Below are positions 36,701 through 48,960 of a stretch of 64,000 bases of DNA, in pieces (position 1 is the stretch's first letter; each line of letters begins with the position of its first letter). The notes under the pieces were generated by a model, which was given only the letters and a program-made list of their open reading frames with translations, made no database searches and was not told the origin of the DNA. The stretch is from Diploscapter coronatus (lineage: Eukaryota > Nematoda > Chromadorea > Rhabditida > Rhabditidae). A program made the position numbers and the translations under genes. The DNA is taken from contig OZ038423.1 in assembly GCA_964036155.1 (NCBI GenBank), positions 46,267,249 to 46,331,248 on the forward strand, read 5' to 3'.

Positions 36701-39358
36701 CCTTTCGAATTTGTTTAAAATCGTCTGTATATCCAGTCTGAAGACAAAAATCTTTTTGGGATGGATGCAGAATTTGACTCTACATATACTGCAGAAAGTT
36801 TTTCGTAAAAGATAGGGGGCAATTTAAAAAAAAAAATGAATGATTTGTACCAACATTTATAAAACTCGGCCCTATTTGTTATGACTAACCAGGCCTGACA
36901 TGGGGCGCTGGGGGATTGACATGAGCAGGTTTGAGGCTGGTGACGAGCGGAGTCGTGGGTCCATTCACCTGGACCTCACCCAAATAGGCCAGCAGCTTCT
37001 GCGCTCTGTTGCGACTCGCCTTGAATTCGAACAGTTCTGGATGCTCGTCGATGAAGTACCTGCAATTAGGAGATAAACTGAATGTCCATCCTTTACGAGT
37101 GTCCCTTCTTACGTGTCGACAGACGCATCGAGGAAACTTTGCTGCGTGAGCACATTCAGGAGGAAGGGAATGTTTGTCTGGAATCACTTGTCATTCCATC
37201 GCAAAATGCATATGCACCACATTCTCACCTTGACACCTCTAATTCTGAACTCCTTGAGCGCTCTGATCATCTTGGCAGCTGCATTCGGGTGATTCCTCGC
37301 ATGGGCGATGACCTTGACGAGCAGGGAGTCGTAGTCGGGCGAAATGATGGAGCCCGCGAAGGCAGAGGCAGAGTCCAGACGGATGCCCATTCCCTCGCCA
37401 GAACGGAACACCTCAATTCTGCCCGAGTCGGGCTGGAAATTGCGGGCTGGGTCCTCTGTCGTCACTCTGCATTGGATGGCTGAGCCGTTGGTCTGAAACA
37501 AGAACACTTTGATCGCGCATCTCTTTTATATTTGAACCGGATAGCGATTATGCTCAAATGCGAAACTCGAAACCCGAATAATAGTCACGCACAATCGTGC
37601 ATACTGAGCAGAAAAGATAAAAGAGAACGAGAAGGGCAAAAGAAGCACAGTCAAAGGAAAGAAAATGGATTTCAGACCAGAAAAATTAGTTTACAGAGTA
37701 TTTTTAGGTAGTTTCAGTGTCATCCCTCAACTTCGATTACCCTTTCGGCATATTTTAAAGCCTGAAATCCGTTATTCACTCTTTAGACTGTATTTTTCGT
37801 CCTCCTTTCTCCTTCATATTTTCTGCTCAATATGATATGCACACCATTATTATTCAGATTTCGATTTTTGCATTTGAGTACAACCTCTATCCAGTTCAAA
37901 TATAAAAGAGTTGCGCGATATTTAGATGCAGGATTTCACTCACCTGAATGGTTTCTTGACTGAGTTTCAAATCCTCGAGTGTTTTTCCTTCTGCAATTCG
38001 AATTTGTGCCTGTACGAGATCGACTCTGCAACAAAGAATCTGGCAATCAGTCAGTCTTCATCAATGAATGCTCTTCTGCTCACCCAGTGATTTCCTCGGT
38101 GACAGTGTGCTCGACCTGCAGTCTGGCATTGACTTCGATGAAGAAGTGCTGTCCTTTGCTGTCCACGAGGAATTCCACAGTGCCTGCATTCTGGTAGCCA
38201 ACATGCTTGGCCAGTCTGAGCGCGTCTGTCAAAATTTTCTCGCGAACGCCTTTGGGCAGAGCTGGGGCTGGGGCGATTTCCACAACCTGCAAACGTGAAA
38301 TGACGCAATGACAGAGTGAAGACGAGGATGCATTACCTTCTGGTGTCTCCTCTGCACAGAGCAGTCTCTCTCGAACAGATGAACGATGCCTCCGTAATGG
38401 TCGCCCAGAAGTTGAACCTCGATGTGTCGAGGTCTTTCGATGAACTGCAAACAATCAATCATTCACAATGTGGCGGCTTCACTTCGTCTCCTCTCACCTT
38501 TTCCACAAACAGACTTCCATCTCCGAATGCACTGCGTGCCTCAGAGAATGCCCTCCTGAACAACTCCTCCACATCCTCGATTTTGTCAATCCTCCTCATT
38601 CCCCTGCCTCCTCCTCCATAAGCGGCCTTCAGAATAATGGGGGTCCCGTGCTGCTTCGCGAACTCGACAGCCTCCTGCGCACTGGTGATGGGGGCACTCG
38701 TTCCAGGCACAACCTGCACTCCTGCCTCGATTGCTGCTTGTCTGGCTGCTACCTGCAAATCACAATTCATCTCTCTGTGAAAACAGTGAAGGCATCTAGT
38801 TCACCTTGTCTCCCATCCTGGCCATAACATCAGGAGTGGGACCGATGTAGACGATGCCCGCATTCTGACAGGCCTGTGCGAAGTCTGACCGCTCAGAGAG
38901 GAACCCATAGCCGGGGTGGATTGCGTCCACATTATGCTGCAAGTATTTTCGCTGTCTGTCTCTGCACATCGACGACTCACCTTGACTGCCGTGTCGATGA
39001 TCTGATCGATGGCCAGATATGCGGCCACAGGAGGAAGGCCCTTGCCGATGAGGTATGCCTCGTCAGCCTTGAGTCTGTGCATGGACAGCTTGTCCTGCTC
39101 CGAGAACACTGCCACTGACGTCTTGTTCAGCTCTGTCAGTGCACGAAATACTCGAATCGCAATTTCTCCTGCAATTCGTCTCGTTCATTTCATTCTCTTC
39201 CACAACCCATATGCCGGACCTCTGTTTGCCACGAGAACCTTGTTGAACTCCCTGGCTTTAGTCTGCTTGTTGCCGAAACATCGGACAGTGTTGCAGTGGA
39301 GCTGCAGAAGGGGCGACAGACGACGAATGCGATCAGAACCGAGGGGTAGAAGTCGCAT
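33776..39358 (-). CDS. PC: Pyruvate carboxylase, mitochondrial
   Basis: Twenty-two exons give 1,181 residues (human 1,178): 39220-39358, 38981-39168, 38805-38936, 38498-38752, 38337-38444, 38084-38286, 37944-38025, 37229-37492, 37113-37177, 36890-37059, 36261-36485, 36032-36188, 35868-35982, 35486-35611, 35193-35442, 35017-35145, 34858-34973, 34633-34812, 34339-34587, 34151-34291, 33987-34088, 33776-33925. The basic leader ([15 protein letters not shown]) fits mitochondrial import. The biotin-carboxylase domain has [46 protein letters not shown] and [16 protein letters not shown]. The carboxyltransferase domain has [36 protein letters not shown] and [11 protein letters not shown]. The biotinyl lysine is at about 1146 in VLSAMKMEM. 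It converts pyruvate and bicarbonate to oxaloacetate for gluconeogenesis and anaplerosis. Four introns (donors at 35192, 35016, 34857, 34150) are GC-AG. Confidence 0.98.
35625..35819. mobile_element. Inverted-repeat element, family F, copy 1 (PC intron)
   Basis: The arms of about 45 bp are imperfect reverse complements: the left reads TTACATACGCTGAAAAAGTT and the right ends GAGGTGTATGTCTTTTTCAA. Inside is AGGGCATGGATAGGG opposite CCTATCTTTAGCCCTT. Related elements lie at 56823-57075 and 60777-61018 (shared GGTAGGGATAGGGTTGGG- and CCTATCCTTA-like cores). It fills most of the intron 35612-35867. Confidence 0.6.
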
Positions 39359-40720
39359 TCTGAACGTTGGGATGAAATTGAATGAATTGAGTGAGAAGTG
39401 AAGGAATCAAAATGAGGAGAAGATAGTAAAAACAGGAGAAAATACTCGAAAACACGAGTAGACGACGCTATCAATCGAAGTCAAGTCGAGTCGAAGAAAA
39501 GAAAATAACGAACACAGCTCGTGTTTTCGTACGATCTGCTGATAAAGAGAGATGGAAGAGATAAACAAGGAAGAGAGAGAGAGAGAGAGAGGGGAGAGAT
39601 GGAAAGGAGATAAACAAGTGAAAGTAGACTGGCAGAGAGAGGTGAGAATACAGAGAACAATTAACTGATTGAAGTGATCAACTGAGAGAACGAACGGAGA
39701 GAATTCGAGTAAAGATAACTGATAAGTGATCAGGCAGACACAACAGGGAATAGAACTTGCTCGGGAGAGAAGAGAAATAAAGAAGAATAGCTCATTTGGA
39801 ACAGGAAAAGGGGAATTTATCAATTAACAAACGTGAGGAGAGGAGAGAGAATGAAGTGAGAGCGAATTGAGTGCAGAGCACAGAGAATGACCAGTGGCAG
39901 GTTTGTCACGTTCGTGCTTGAAAAAAGCCTGAAAATGGAAAGATTGTGCAAAAATTAAAGTACTGGGTGTGAATACAGAAACAACACACTGGGTGAGTGA
40001 ATCAAAAATAAAACATCTTCAAATCCATCTTCATTCATTCAATTGTTGTTATTGATCATAGAACTCTGGCAATTCGACACTAGGATAACATCAAATTCTA
40101 ACCGGGAACACGACTTTTTACAAATGGTCACAATAAATGAAAAGACGAGAACGGAAGCCCCAATAAATTGTCCACAAAATAATGATTGTCCAGGAGAAAC
40201 TTAAATCGACTATTTGCTTGAGGAGAAATAAATAGTTTACCAGAGATCTAAAGGATTCTTCGAACGAACCAACTCAAATCAATTCCTTCTTCAGAAAACC
40301 TTCATAATACACGTAAAAGAGGAAATAAATATATCTTATCATACAACAACAAAATATTCACATACTCAAAATCGACTCTTATGTACACAGTTGTATTTAT
40401 AGACTTTCGATTGCTCGACGAAAGTGAAAATGACCGATTATTTTGCACGCGCAAAAATGAACAAATGTACATCCGGACATATACATTGTCTTACGGACTT
40501 TTAAAAGAAAGAACGCGTGAAGCAATGAACAAGCTCGATATGCACACTCCCCTATTTTGGCGCGTATAGAAAATGCGTCATTTTTCATTTTCATCAAGTA
40601 ATCGAACGTCCACAATATATGGAAACAAAGCATGAAGTCTTGTAAATGTTGAGTGAATTAAGGCAATAAATGGCAGCTGAATGTCTGCATATCTGCTCCT
40701 GCAAAATGAGTCCGATCTAT
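39359..40720. other. Intergenic: PC promoter side and DCAF5 3' side
   Basis: 1.36 kb without a recognised gene. The part nearest PC is strongly GA-rich on the plus strand, with an uninterrupted AG dinucleotide run at about 39571-39592 and further GA tracts to about 39860, where its 5' UTR and promoter are expected. The rest is AT-rich. Confidence 0.5.
39571..39592. repeat. AG dinucleotide microsatellite upstream of PC
   Basis: About eleven consecutive AG units lie in the CT-rich (minus strand) 5' flank of pyruvate carboxylase. GAGA-type tracts are common in invertebrate promoters; a regulatory role is inference. Confidence 0.6.
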
Positions 40721-43700
40721 CTATGGCTGATCCGAAGTAATGGGATAGGAGTTAATGGGCTCCCTCTCATCGCTACTGCTCCTCGCTTTCTCATCTTCCC
40801 GACTGTCGCTGCTGCTCGTCGAAGGCACATCAGATGAAGAGCCCTGCAATCGCATACATAATTCTCACAAGCAGCACAATAGCTTGCCTCCTCCCTCTGC
40901 ACACTGCCATTGCTGCTCTCTGCCATCAGAGCTCTCAGTCTGTCCTTCAACGCCTTTCTTCTCTTGCGAATTTCAGCGATCACAGTGTCTTCCTCTTCGT
41001 CTCTGTTGCCTCGATTCGCACTGCTTCCCTCTGAACTTGAGTATTTTCTATAGAAATCCATCATTCTCGAATTTACCTTCACTGTCATCCTCGCTACTGC
41101 TTTCCTCACTATCCATGTCTCCACTCTCCCCATCCCCCTCCATCTCATCGTCATCGTCATCGTCATCTTCACTGCTGCTGCTGCTGCTGTACATGCCTGG
41201 CTGCATGAAGAAAATGCGATGTTCATTCAGTTCGTCATCGTCAGAGGTCATGTCGATGACCTCGGGCATTCCGTAGTGATTGTTGCTTTCCTGCAAACAA
41301 CATTCACTTCAACTCATCCCCATTCAACAATGACTGACCATGACAAGTTCATCGAAGTAGAGGAGCATTCCCAAGTCCTCTTCGACGCTGTCCTCTCTTC
41401 TGCCCCTCGCTCGACCACTGGTCCTCTCGTCGTTCTCCATCAGTCTGCGCAGTCGAGGCTTCAGGTAGCTGCCGAACATTTCGATCGAGTGCCAGCACTC
41501 AAACAGTTCATTCTCTTTCTGCACTTCATCGATTTCGGTAATTGAGAAATGACGTGACCTGCCGCCTATCCTTCCCCACCATTCCTCTACTCTCTCTCAT
41601 CCTCTCCTGTCCCCCTAACTGTAGTTCGCGTCTTTACATCGTATCTCGTCGTTTCAAAATTGCCTCTATTTCCCCTCACCTTGATGAGTTTTTCGACTCC
41701 ACAAGACACAAGCAGTTTGTTCCTGTCGCTGTATCTGACGTGATTTGCAATGGAGCGATGGCCTTTCAGAATGGAGGAAGCAGAGCGGACGGTCTGCATC
41801 GAGAGGATCCCTGTAATACATTACGTCTTTTTCTGTCTGCGTTCCCTCTTCTCCTACCTTCAGTTTTCTGCTTTCCATCGTCCTCCGGAATGTCCCAGAG
41901 GAATAGCTGGAAGTGGTCAGATCCAGTGATGATCTGCCTGTCGTTGATGAACTCGAGTGACTTGATGGTGTGCTGGTTGGAGTAGGCCTCGTCGCAGAGT
42001 CGCACAGCCCTGCTCTCCACCAAGTCGATGTAGACGGGCTCCTTGTGCGAGATGAGTGCAGCGAGACCTGTGCCCGTCGGATTCCAGCCTGCGTAGATCG
42101 TCTGCTGGTCTGCCAGGCCAGAGAAGAACTTCGAGTCCATCAGAGGTCTGAAAGAAACAATATTAGGAAAGGAACTGCTGCGGATTGTCTCACTTCTTTG
42201 GATTCCTCAAGTCGTAGATGAGCAGTCCATTCGGCCCTGCAGCGATGGCGAACAGAGAAGTGTAGGCTGGGTTGTACTGGCCCGAATAGAACTGGCTGAT
42301 GAATGCTACAAGCAGATAATAATTAATTAGGGCTTTCTGCAGTTCGAACCCACACCCATTTCACTGTCATTCTCCTCACTATCCCGTCTTTTTTCTTTGC
42401 GCACTATCTCGTTGCGATCCCCCTAAAATGCGCAACTAGTTCGTCATCCTTCTCTCCCCGTCCCGAAAAGAGCTACCTTTCTTTTAAATTGATAAGTACG
42501 GTAAACTGAGTTCTTTTTCTCTCGCTAAAACTATATCATTCAAATATTTTACAGCGTAAAGGGGGGTAAATGACGTTGTGCACTTGTATTTCACATCCAC
42601 TCTTTTGAGAGAAAGGAGGTAGGAGGAAAGAAAAAGTGGATGTGGAATACAGGAAGCCATGAATTCGTTATTAAAAACATACGAGAAGAGGTGCGTTTGA
42701 GCGACATGTAGTATTCTCCACGTGTTCTTCTGTCGTAGAAACCGATGTTGGAAGATTCAAATGCAACAGAGAGCAAATTCGAGTCTGCAGGCTGAAATTA
42801 AAGAGATAAGAGGATGTCTAATTGGTTCATGAATAAGAAACAGACACACACTTGGGGAAGAAACATACGTAGAAACATAGAAAATTAGAATGTAGGTAGG
42901 GATAGAGGACTAGGTAGGCTGTAAATAGTCTTAAAGTGTTCAGTTTGAAACGCTCGTTCTTTTGATACTCTCCATTGCTCTCGAGGTGAGCCTTTGATTT
43001 GCACTATGCATGTATGGCTCGCGAGCGCGACGCATCAATACTCTAGGGAAATAAGAGAGCAAAGTGCAGAGACGCCGAGGCACATAGTTAAGACTCTCGG
43101 ACACCTTTCCTTCTTTCTTTACAAGGATCTATCTCGTGGACAACGGAGAGTGCCATAATCATCTCTATCATTCCTTATCCCTATCTCTATCCTTAAGCCC
43201 TATTCCTAGAAAGCGCAAGCTCCGCTCTTCTGCAAAAACGCGGCAGTATTCAAAAAGTAGTAGTACGGGGGCTCTCAAAATAAGAAGTGAGTCATGTTTA
43301 GATTGAGAAGTCATAAAAAGTCATGGTGCAGATGGACGATAAATCCCATGAAAGGATTCTGTGCCAAAATCAACTCAGAATTTCGTCGTCCATTTGCGTT
43401 CGCGAGGTTTTTGTATGGCAAAAACGCGTTAATTTGGGGGCTCAGAATTTGGCCAATTTTTCCGTCAAAGGAAATTTAATTCTATTTTTTCTTTCTAAAA
43501 GTCTTAGTCAAGCTCGAATATGTATTTGTAAACAAAAACTAACTACAGAATATGGTTTTCGTAAACCCATTTGCGCTCTCTACCTATTCTTATCCTCTTC
43601 CTATTATCCAGTTATCATTTGTCAGGCTTATTTAGTTTTCATGTGTTTTTTAATCTTATTCAAGATGTTTTTTCTTTCAATAATTGAATGAAAGCCTACA

Positions 43701-44556
43701 TTTGCAGAGATGTTATAGACAGCATAGCCGTTCTTGTCGCCCGATCCGTCGAAGTCGATTCTGTCGAGGACGATGTTCGTCTCAATGTCGTGGGCCAGGA
43801 AAATGCCGTCATTGCCTCCAGAATACACTTCACGGCCACTGTAAATGAGTAATTTTACGAGTTCATTGCAAAATAGAAGTACTCTGTGGAGAATTGGTGG
43901 GCGAAGATATTGGAGTTGTGCTTCTGCTGCATTGTCTGCAGTGGCTTGGGCTGCTTGTCGCACATCAAATCGGCCACTCGCCACAGCAGAACTCGCATGT
44001 CGTCTCCGCCTGCAAAGCAATTCACTCGCTCCTTTCTTTCAGGACTGTTTGCGGTGCAGTAAAATGGCGCGCCGCACCGCACCACACCACAAACAACCCT
44101 ACTTCTTTTTTCAATTCAATTTCCACTCACCACTTGCCAAAATGTCTTCTGCCGGATTGAATTCGATTGAGTTCACACAGCCGGTGTGCCCGAGGACGTC
44201 CTTCTGATAGAGCTGTTCCTGCTCGTTCGCAATGTCCAACCCGAACAGTCCCGCGTACTGAAACGTTCCTCTTCATCTTCATCCATATATCCATATATGT
44301 ATGCTTTCATTCCAACCTGTTGTTGTCTCGGATTGTGTCCATATCTGTGGAAGACCCTAGGGTCGTTCATCCATCTGCCGACAAACGGCATCCTCAGCCC
44401 CATCTCTACTCCGAGTGCAGTCCCTTTCCCGTCCTTCTTCACTTCCCTCTGTTGCAGTTTCTGTCCGTTTTCCTGTACATCGACTTCCATTCCCTCTCCC
44501 TTCTCCTCTGCATCCAATAATCGATCGGAACTGCCTTGTTTTTCGTCGCTTATCAT
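40721..44556 (-). CDS. DCAF5: DDB1- and CUL4-associated factor 5 (WD-repeat protein)
   Basis: Twelve exons give 652 residues: 44317-44556, 44131-44257, 43859-44009, 43700-43838, 42683-42791, 42194-42305, 41858-42147, 41680-41810, 41339-41518, 41077-41290, 40888-41030, 40721-40843. The WD40 propeller aligns with human DCAF5: KDVLGHTGCVNSIEFNP, GGDDMRVLLWRV, KHNSNIFAHQFS, VYSGGNDGIFLAHDIE, TGSDHFQLFLWDIP, ILKGHRSIANHVRYS and SCGVEKLIK. The C-terminus is acidic and serine-rich (SSSSSSEDDDDDDDEMEG) as in the family. Members recruit substrates to the CUL4-DDB1 ubiquitin ligase. The start is the first ATG of the open exon; an acceptor-like CTTGCAG just upstream suggests a 5' UTR intron. The last intron is GC-AG (donor 40887, 44 nt); not splicing it gives a different, longer C-terminus. 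Confidence 0.9.
43205..43450. mobile_element. Possible diverged family-A element in DCAF5 intron
   Basis: It starts CGCAAGCTCCGCTCTTCTGC followed by AAAAACGCGG, and ends AAACGCGTTAATTTGGGGGC. That parallels the start (AAGCTCCTCCCCTTTGCAAA) and end of family A. The middle is too diverged to be sure. It lies in the 908-nt intron 42792-43699. Confidence 0.35.
44043..44098. repeat. Short GC-rich hairpin repeat, copy 3 (DCAF5 intron)
   Basis: GACTGTTTGCGGTGCAGTAA is followed by GCGCGCCGCACCGCACC and ACCACAAACAACC, an imperfect hairpin like those at 1991-2026 and 26565-26600. Confidence 0.6.
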
Positions 44557-45868
44557 TAACCAATTCTGCAAGAAGAAACATGAAAACTGACTGACAGAGT
44601 CACAGAGTCTGCATAAATGAAAAGATGAAAACAGGAAAAGTGTGGAAGCGATCGATAAAAACTGTGGAGAGAAATGACAGAATTTTGAACAGTGACATGA
44701 AGAAGTAGATCGAAACAAACAGAAAAGAAAGATACTCCTCGTGCTGTTTCAACTGCTGATTCCTCGGCTAATGGTGAGCAGAGGCAGATAGCAGATGATA
44801 TAGCTGGACAGAGGAAAGGCGAAAGGGGAAAGGGGAGGGGAGAGAGAGAGAAGGAGAACGTGAAGAGAGGCAGAGAAAGGAAGAAGGGGAGGAAGAGAAG
44901 GGCGCGTGAGAATTAAGAAGACAAGGGAAGGGAAGAGGGAGAGCTGCCTGAAATGAATGTATTGGAGTTGACCACAGAAGTCAACAGGTAAACAGCATCG
45001 ATTTCAACGATTCTGTAGCTGAATCCCGAATACAGCAGTCCGTAAAATAAAGTTTATTATTTCCTCGAAACTCGGAATAAATGAATGGTTGAATAGTAAT
45101 AGCAAGGGGGAGATGGAGAATGAGCAACTATTTGTTGGTGAAAATCGGTTATCCGGTTCGCGTTCTTCCGGTCTTTTATCTCGTTTTGGTTGACTAAATA
45201 AATCTGTTACCTTAGAAATCATAAAAAGAAAAATAAATGAAAAGCCAAGGCGCTATGAAAACCAAGTAAACACTTGTAGATGATACAAGAATCATTATGA
45301 CAAAAGCATATGAAGGAAGAATGAAAATGAAGGAGATATCATAGCCAATGGTCACAATCAATCAAATCAATTAGAGGAAAATTAGTGGAAAACCAGAGGG
45401 AAGGGAAAAGAATAAATAAGGCGATTCGCTAGGGACACACGGCTCGTAAAGTTTGTCTGACGGAGATAACGAGAATTATGTCAAATGACAAAATTGAATA
45501 AAAATGAAGCAGCTTGAGTTCGTCTTCTTTAGCAGCAAATCGAGAGGAATTCAAGCTGCTTTATGCAATTCAAAATATAAAAGCTCTATAAAATCAAACG
45601 AATAAATTATGTTAGAAACGGTTCATAGAGCTTGCATTTATCATTTATGAACACCATTGATAAAAGAGGACCAGCAATTTGAATGTTCGGACAAAAATAT
45701 GAATAGATAGAATATTTTAATTTATGCACTTTCTCGAATGAGAAAAACGTGAGATAATCAAAGAGGAATAATTTAGAGAATTATGTTAGCAGAGGGGACA
45801 TTTCTCGTTGCTTGGGAGAGAAATGTTGCGTGGCTTACCTGACTGGCCTCTCTTAGCTGCTTCTTGAA
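44557..45868. other. Intergenic: DCAF5 promoter side and dynein IC 3' side
   Basis: 1.3 kb with no recognised gene. A purine-rich tract (GGAAAGGGGAGGGGAGAG type) spans about 44810-44950 upstream of DCAF5. The remainder is AT-rich. Confidence 0.5.
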
Positions 45869-48800
45869 TCAGTTCTGCTGCCTGGGAGAAACATTGACTT
45901 GTGGCGAGGACATCTGTGGCGCTGTAGCGGCCATCGCCAGTCGATTCATCGCATCCACGGCCTCGTCTGCCTCTTCCACCGACTGCTTCAAATCTGCCAG
46001 AACTCTGCAACTCACAATGGTATTCATTTTCAACACGCCGATGATTACCTCGCAAATCTGGTCCATTCCTCGCTCTTCAGGACGTACATGCTGTCGTGCA
46101 CATCGTACAGATGCACTGCGCCCGCACTGTCGCCCACGCACAGCTTCTGGCCTGCAATTCATTCCTCCCTAGCGTAATTAGATCGAATTTCCCTCACCGT
46201 TGTCGGACCAGGCGAGTTTCCTGAGGAATTTGCTGTTCTCGTCCCCCCCGAGTGCCATCCTTGAGACGGGCGCCTCGATATCCTCGTTCAGATTCCACAG
46301 GAACAACTGAACACTCATTCAATCAGTTGTGAGTTGAGAAGAATACTTGGGAACCGCCAACTCCGTCCCCTTGCATTTTGGCTTTTGTTCAAAAAATGGT
46401 CATTTGAAATCCCACAAATGGGAAACAAGTCCTTTTCAAAGCACCTAGACATAAAAAGGCATAGTTTCATTCGGTGAACCATTCAATCAAATGATCCTAT
46501 ATCAAAAATCACTTCGAAATTCCGGTGTTGCTTAGCATTAATGTCTTTTTTGTATAGCAAATTGTGTTCTTTGCTAGCCGCTTTTGGCTGGTGCTATCGG
46601 GCAAAAATTATCTAGTATTTTATTTCTTCGTGAATGTCTTAGTTACATAGAATTTAACTAGTTGGAGTAGAAAATATTAGAAAATTATAGATTTTGCAAA
46701 AAAAAAATCTGCGGCTCCTAAGAATACTTTGTTCTGCTTACATTTCCTTCCGAATCGACAGAGGCGAACACGGCGGGGTGCACAGGCGACCAGGCCACGT
46801 CGAACACGCTGTCCGTGTGCGATTCAAACGAAAATTTCAGATGCGTGTCCTGAAAGTAAACACATTCTCTTCAATTCAACAAGCAAAATGAACTGACCTT
46901 GCAACTCCACAGTTTGATGGTCCAATCGTTGCTGGCCGAGAGGAACAGATGGGAGAAGTCGATGTGGCCGGCAGCCTTGTGGAAGTCGACACTCGAGACG
47001 AACCCGCTGTGTCCGTCGAAGGCAATGTGCTCCTGTGCAGAGGTCTGTGCAGCCCCATGACGAATGACAGCAAACACTTTGCCGTCCTCACTGCCCACAA
47101 CCAGGTTGTTCATCTCTGCAGTGGGGAAGGACATGCACACGCAGTTGATGGGCTTGCCGGCCTTCGAGAGCAGTTCCTTGCCATCGACGGGCTCTGTCAG
47201 ATTGTCCACATTCCAGCTGCACATCTTGCCGTCCGTGCTGATGGTCACCAAATTGTGTGCATTGTGAGTGCCGATCACTGACATTGAGTAGACTGGGTGA
47301 GTGTGGCCCTTTGCAGACAGGGGACTCTGAAATTGGGCATGAGTAATTAGTTGTGAGATATGTGCGCATTCGGGGTCGTGCAGAAACTCCTGTTCCGACG
47401 ATTCTCGCCTTTCACTAACTTTTGAAATTTTTTCGTTTCCCGTTACTGTTTCCGAGAAGAAACTTTATCCCCATTTCTGTTCTGTTTCCGATTCCGAAAA
47501 TCCCAAAGCCCATTTTCCCGTATACCCCTGGTGCGCATATTCGCTTACTTTGTTGACGGGAGTCTTCCGGTTGGCGTGTCGATTGTCCCAAACGCAGATC
47601 TGTCCGGAGAAGCAGCCGCCCACGATGAGGTGTGGGTGGAAACGGGCGAATGTGACCGAGCAGAGACGGATGTTGCAGTGGAAGATGTATCTGAATAGAG
47701 GGAAACTGATTCAAAGGCGATTATTTGCAGAACTCACTCAGGAGAGTCCTTCTTGAACTTCGTGTTCCAGACCAGAACCACTCCCTGGGGCTCGAAGGGC
47801 GCGTCTTCGTTCCGAAATAATTCATTTTGAAAACCGTTCCCTCCCTTTCTCAATGAACATACCAAATCATAGGAAACGGCCATCAATTCAGGATGCTGTT
47901 CAGAGAAGGCGATTCCCGTGATGGTTCGATTGGCGGTCCATTTTGGATCGATGAATGTCCTCGCATGAACGAGTCTGTCGGCCGAACAGACCACCTCTCC
48001 TCGGTTGGCCTTTGCATAGTCGATGAAGATGTCGATCTCCTCTGTGATGGCTCGCTCGATCACTCGCGAGGCTTGCAGGAAGAACAACTAAAATGGCAAA
48101 TTCACTCAGTTCCAATTCACTTGTTTGAATGTAAATGTACCTGGAAATCCTTGTTGACGATTATGCGAGCCTTTTCCTGTTCGCTGAGCTGATGAACCCT
48201 CTGTTCCTGTTTGTCCTCTTCCTGCTGCGGTGCTGTCTCGCTCTTGTGTTTATTGGCGAAAGCGAAGTCAGGCAGGAGCGTGGCCAACTCATCTGGATTG
48301 GGGGACTCCAAGTCGTGTGAGTGAGTGCGAGCTGTAGCTGGAAGACTGCATTGTGAATTGAATGAATGCAATGAATCACCTCGGAAGTAGTCACTGGGCA
48401 TGTCGTCGTCGTAGCAGAATTCCTGACTGCCCATGCTGAACTCGCCTACAGAGATGCGCTCGTCGTCTGTCTGTGTCGTTTTGGAGTAAAGTGCTGCATC
48501 CTTCGTGGGCACCGCGACTGTGTTGACTGTTGAGATCTCGAGTGGTTGGGGGCCTGTCCTTCCGGAAGTCAGCAGATGCGAGACCATTGGCGACGATGTT
48601 TCCTGCAATTCTCCTCATTCATTCGGTGAATTCCTGCCGAGTGACTCACCACAGCCGACCCATTTGCCTTTTCAGGTGTCCTTCGGATGTTAGGCTCAGG
48701 AGAAATGCCGAACTCGTTGAGAATCTGGTCGACAGTGTCGGCAGACAGACTTGCTCGTCCATCACCTGCAATCATTCATTCAGTCCGTATTCTCTCTCAG

Positions 48801-48960
48801 TCCACCCACCATTGACCATGGTGCCGCTGGTGCTGAGCAGTTGCATGTTACGTTCCTCCTGCTCCTTCTTGCGCTTCTCCCTCATCTCGGCCAATTTCTG
48901 CTTCTTCAGCTCGATTTCAGCAGCTCGCGTCGAGCTGACTCCCTGCTGCACGCCGTTCAT
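45869..48960 (-). CDS. DYNC1I: Cytoplasmic dynein 1 intermediate chain
   Basis: Eleven exons give 687 residues (human DYNC1I2 about 640): 48810-48960, 48650-48765, 48380-48602, 48141-48337, 47738-48087, 47549-47690, 46898-47326, 46742-46849, 46198-46306, 46049-46151, 45869-46004. The N-terminal helix that binds dynactin p150 is present (AEIELKKQKLAEMREKRKKE). A TQT light-chain motif lies in KTTQTDDER. The WD propeller includes HPELMAVSYD, GVVLVWNTKFKKDSPEYIFH, HPHLIVGGCFSGQICVWDN, NAHNLVTISTDGKMCSW, DFSHLFLSASNDWTIKLW, DSVFDVAWSPVHPAVFASVD and EEWTRFARVLADLK. It scaffolds light chains and heavy chains of the retrograde microtubule motor. One WD loop has about 15 extra residues (near 47840) relative to human, with a donor-like GTATGT but no in-phase acceptor that fits well. 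Confidence 0.95.

Noticed and set aside
39407..39823. 138-residue hydrophobic minus-strand frame upstream of pyruvate carboxylase
   Set aside because: It is the translation of a low-complexity CT-rich tract in the promoter/5' UTR region and has no domain-like features.
47820..47863. A short intron in the dynein intermediate chain WD domain (donor-like GTATGT at 47862)
   Set aside because: The frame is open through the region and no convincing acceptor in the right phase removes exactly the extra residues, so I treat it as a coding insertion.
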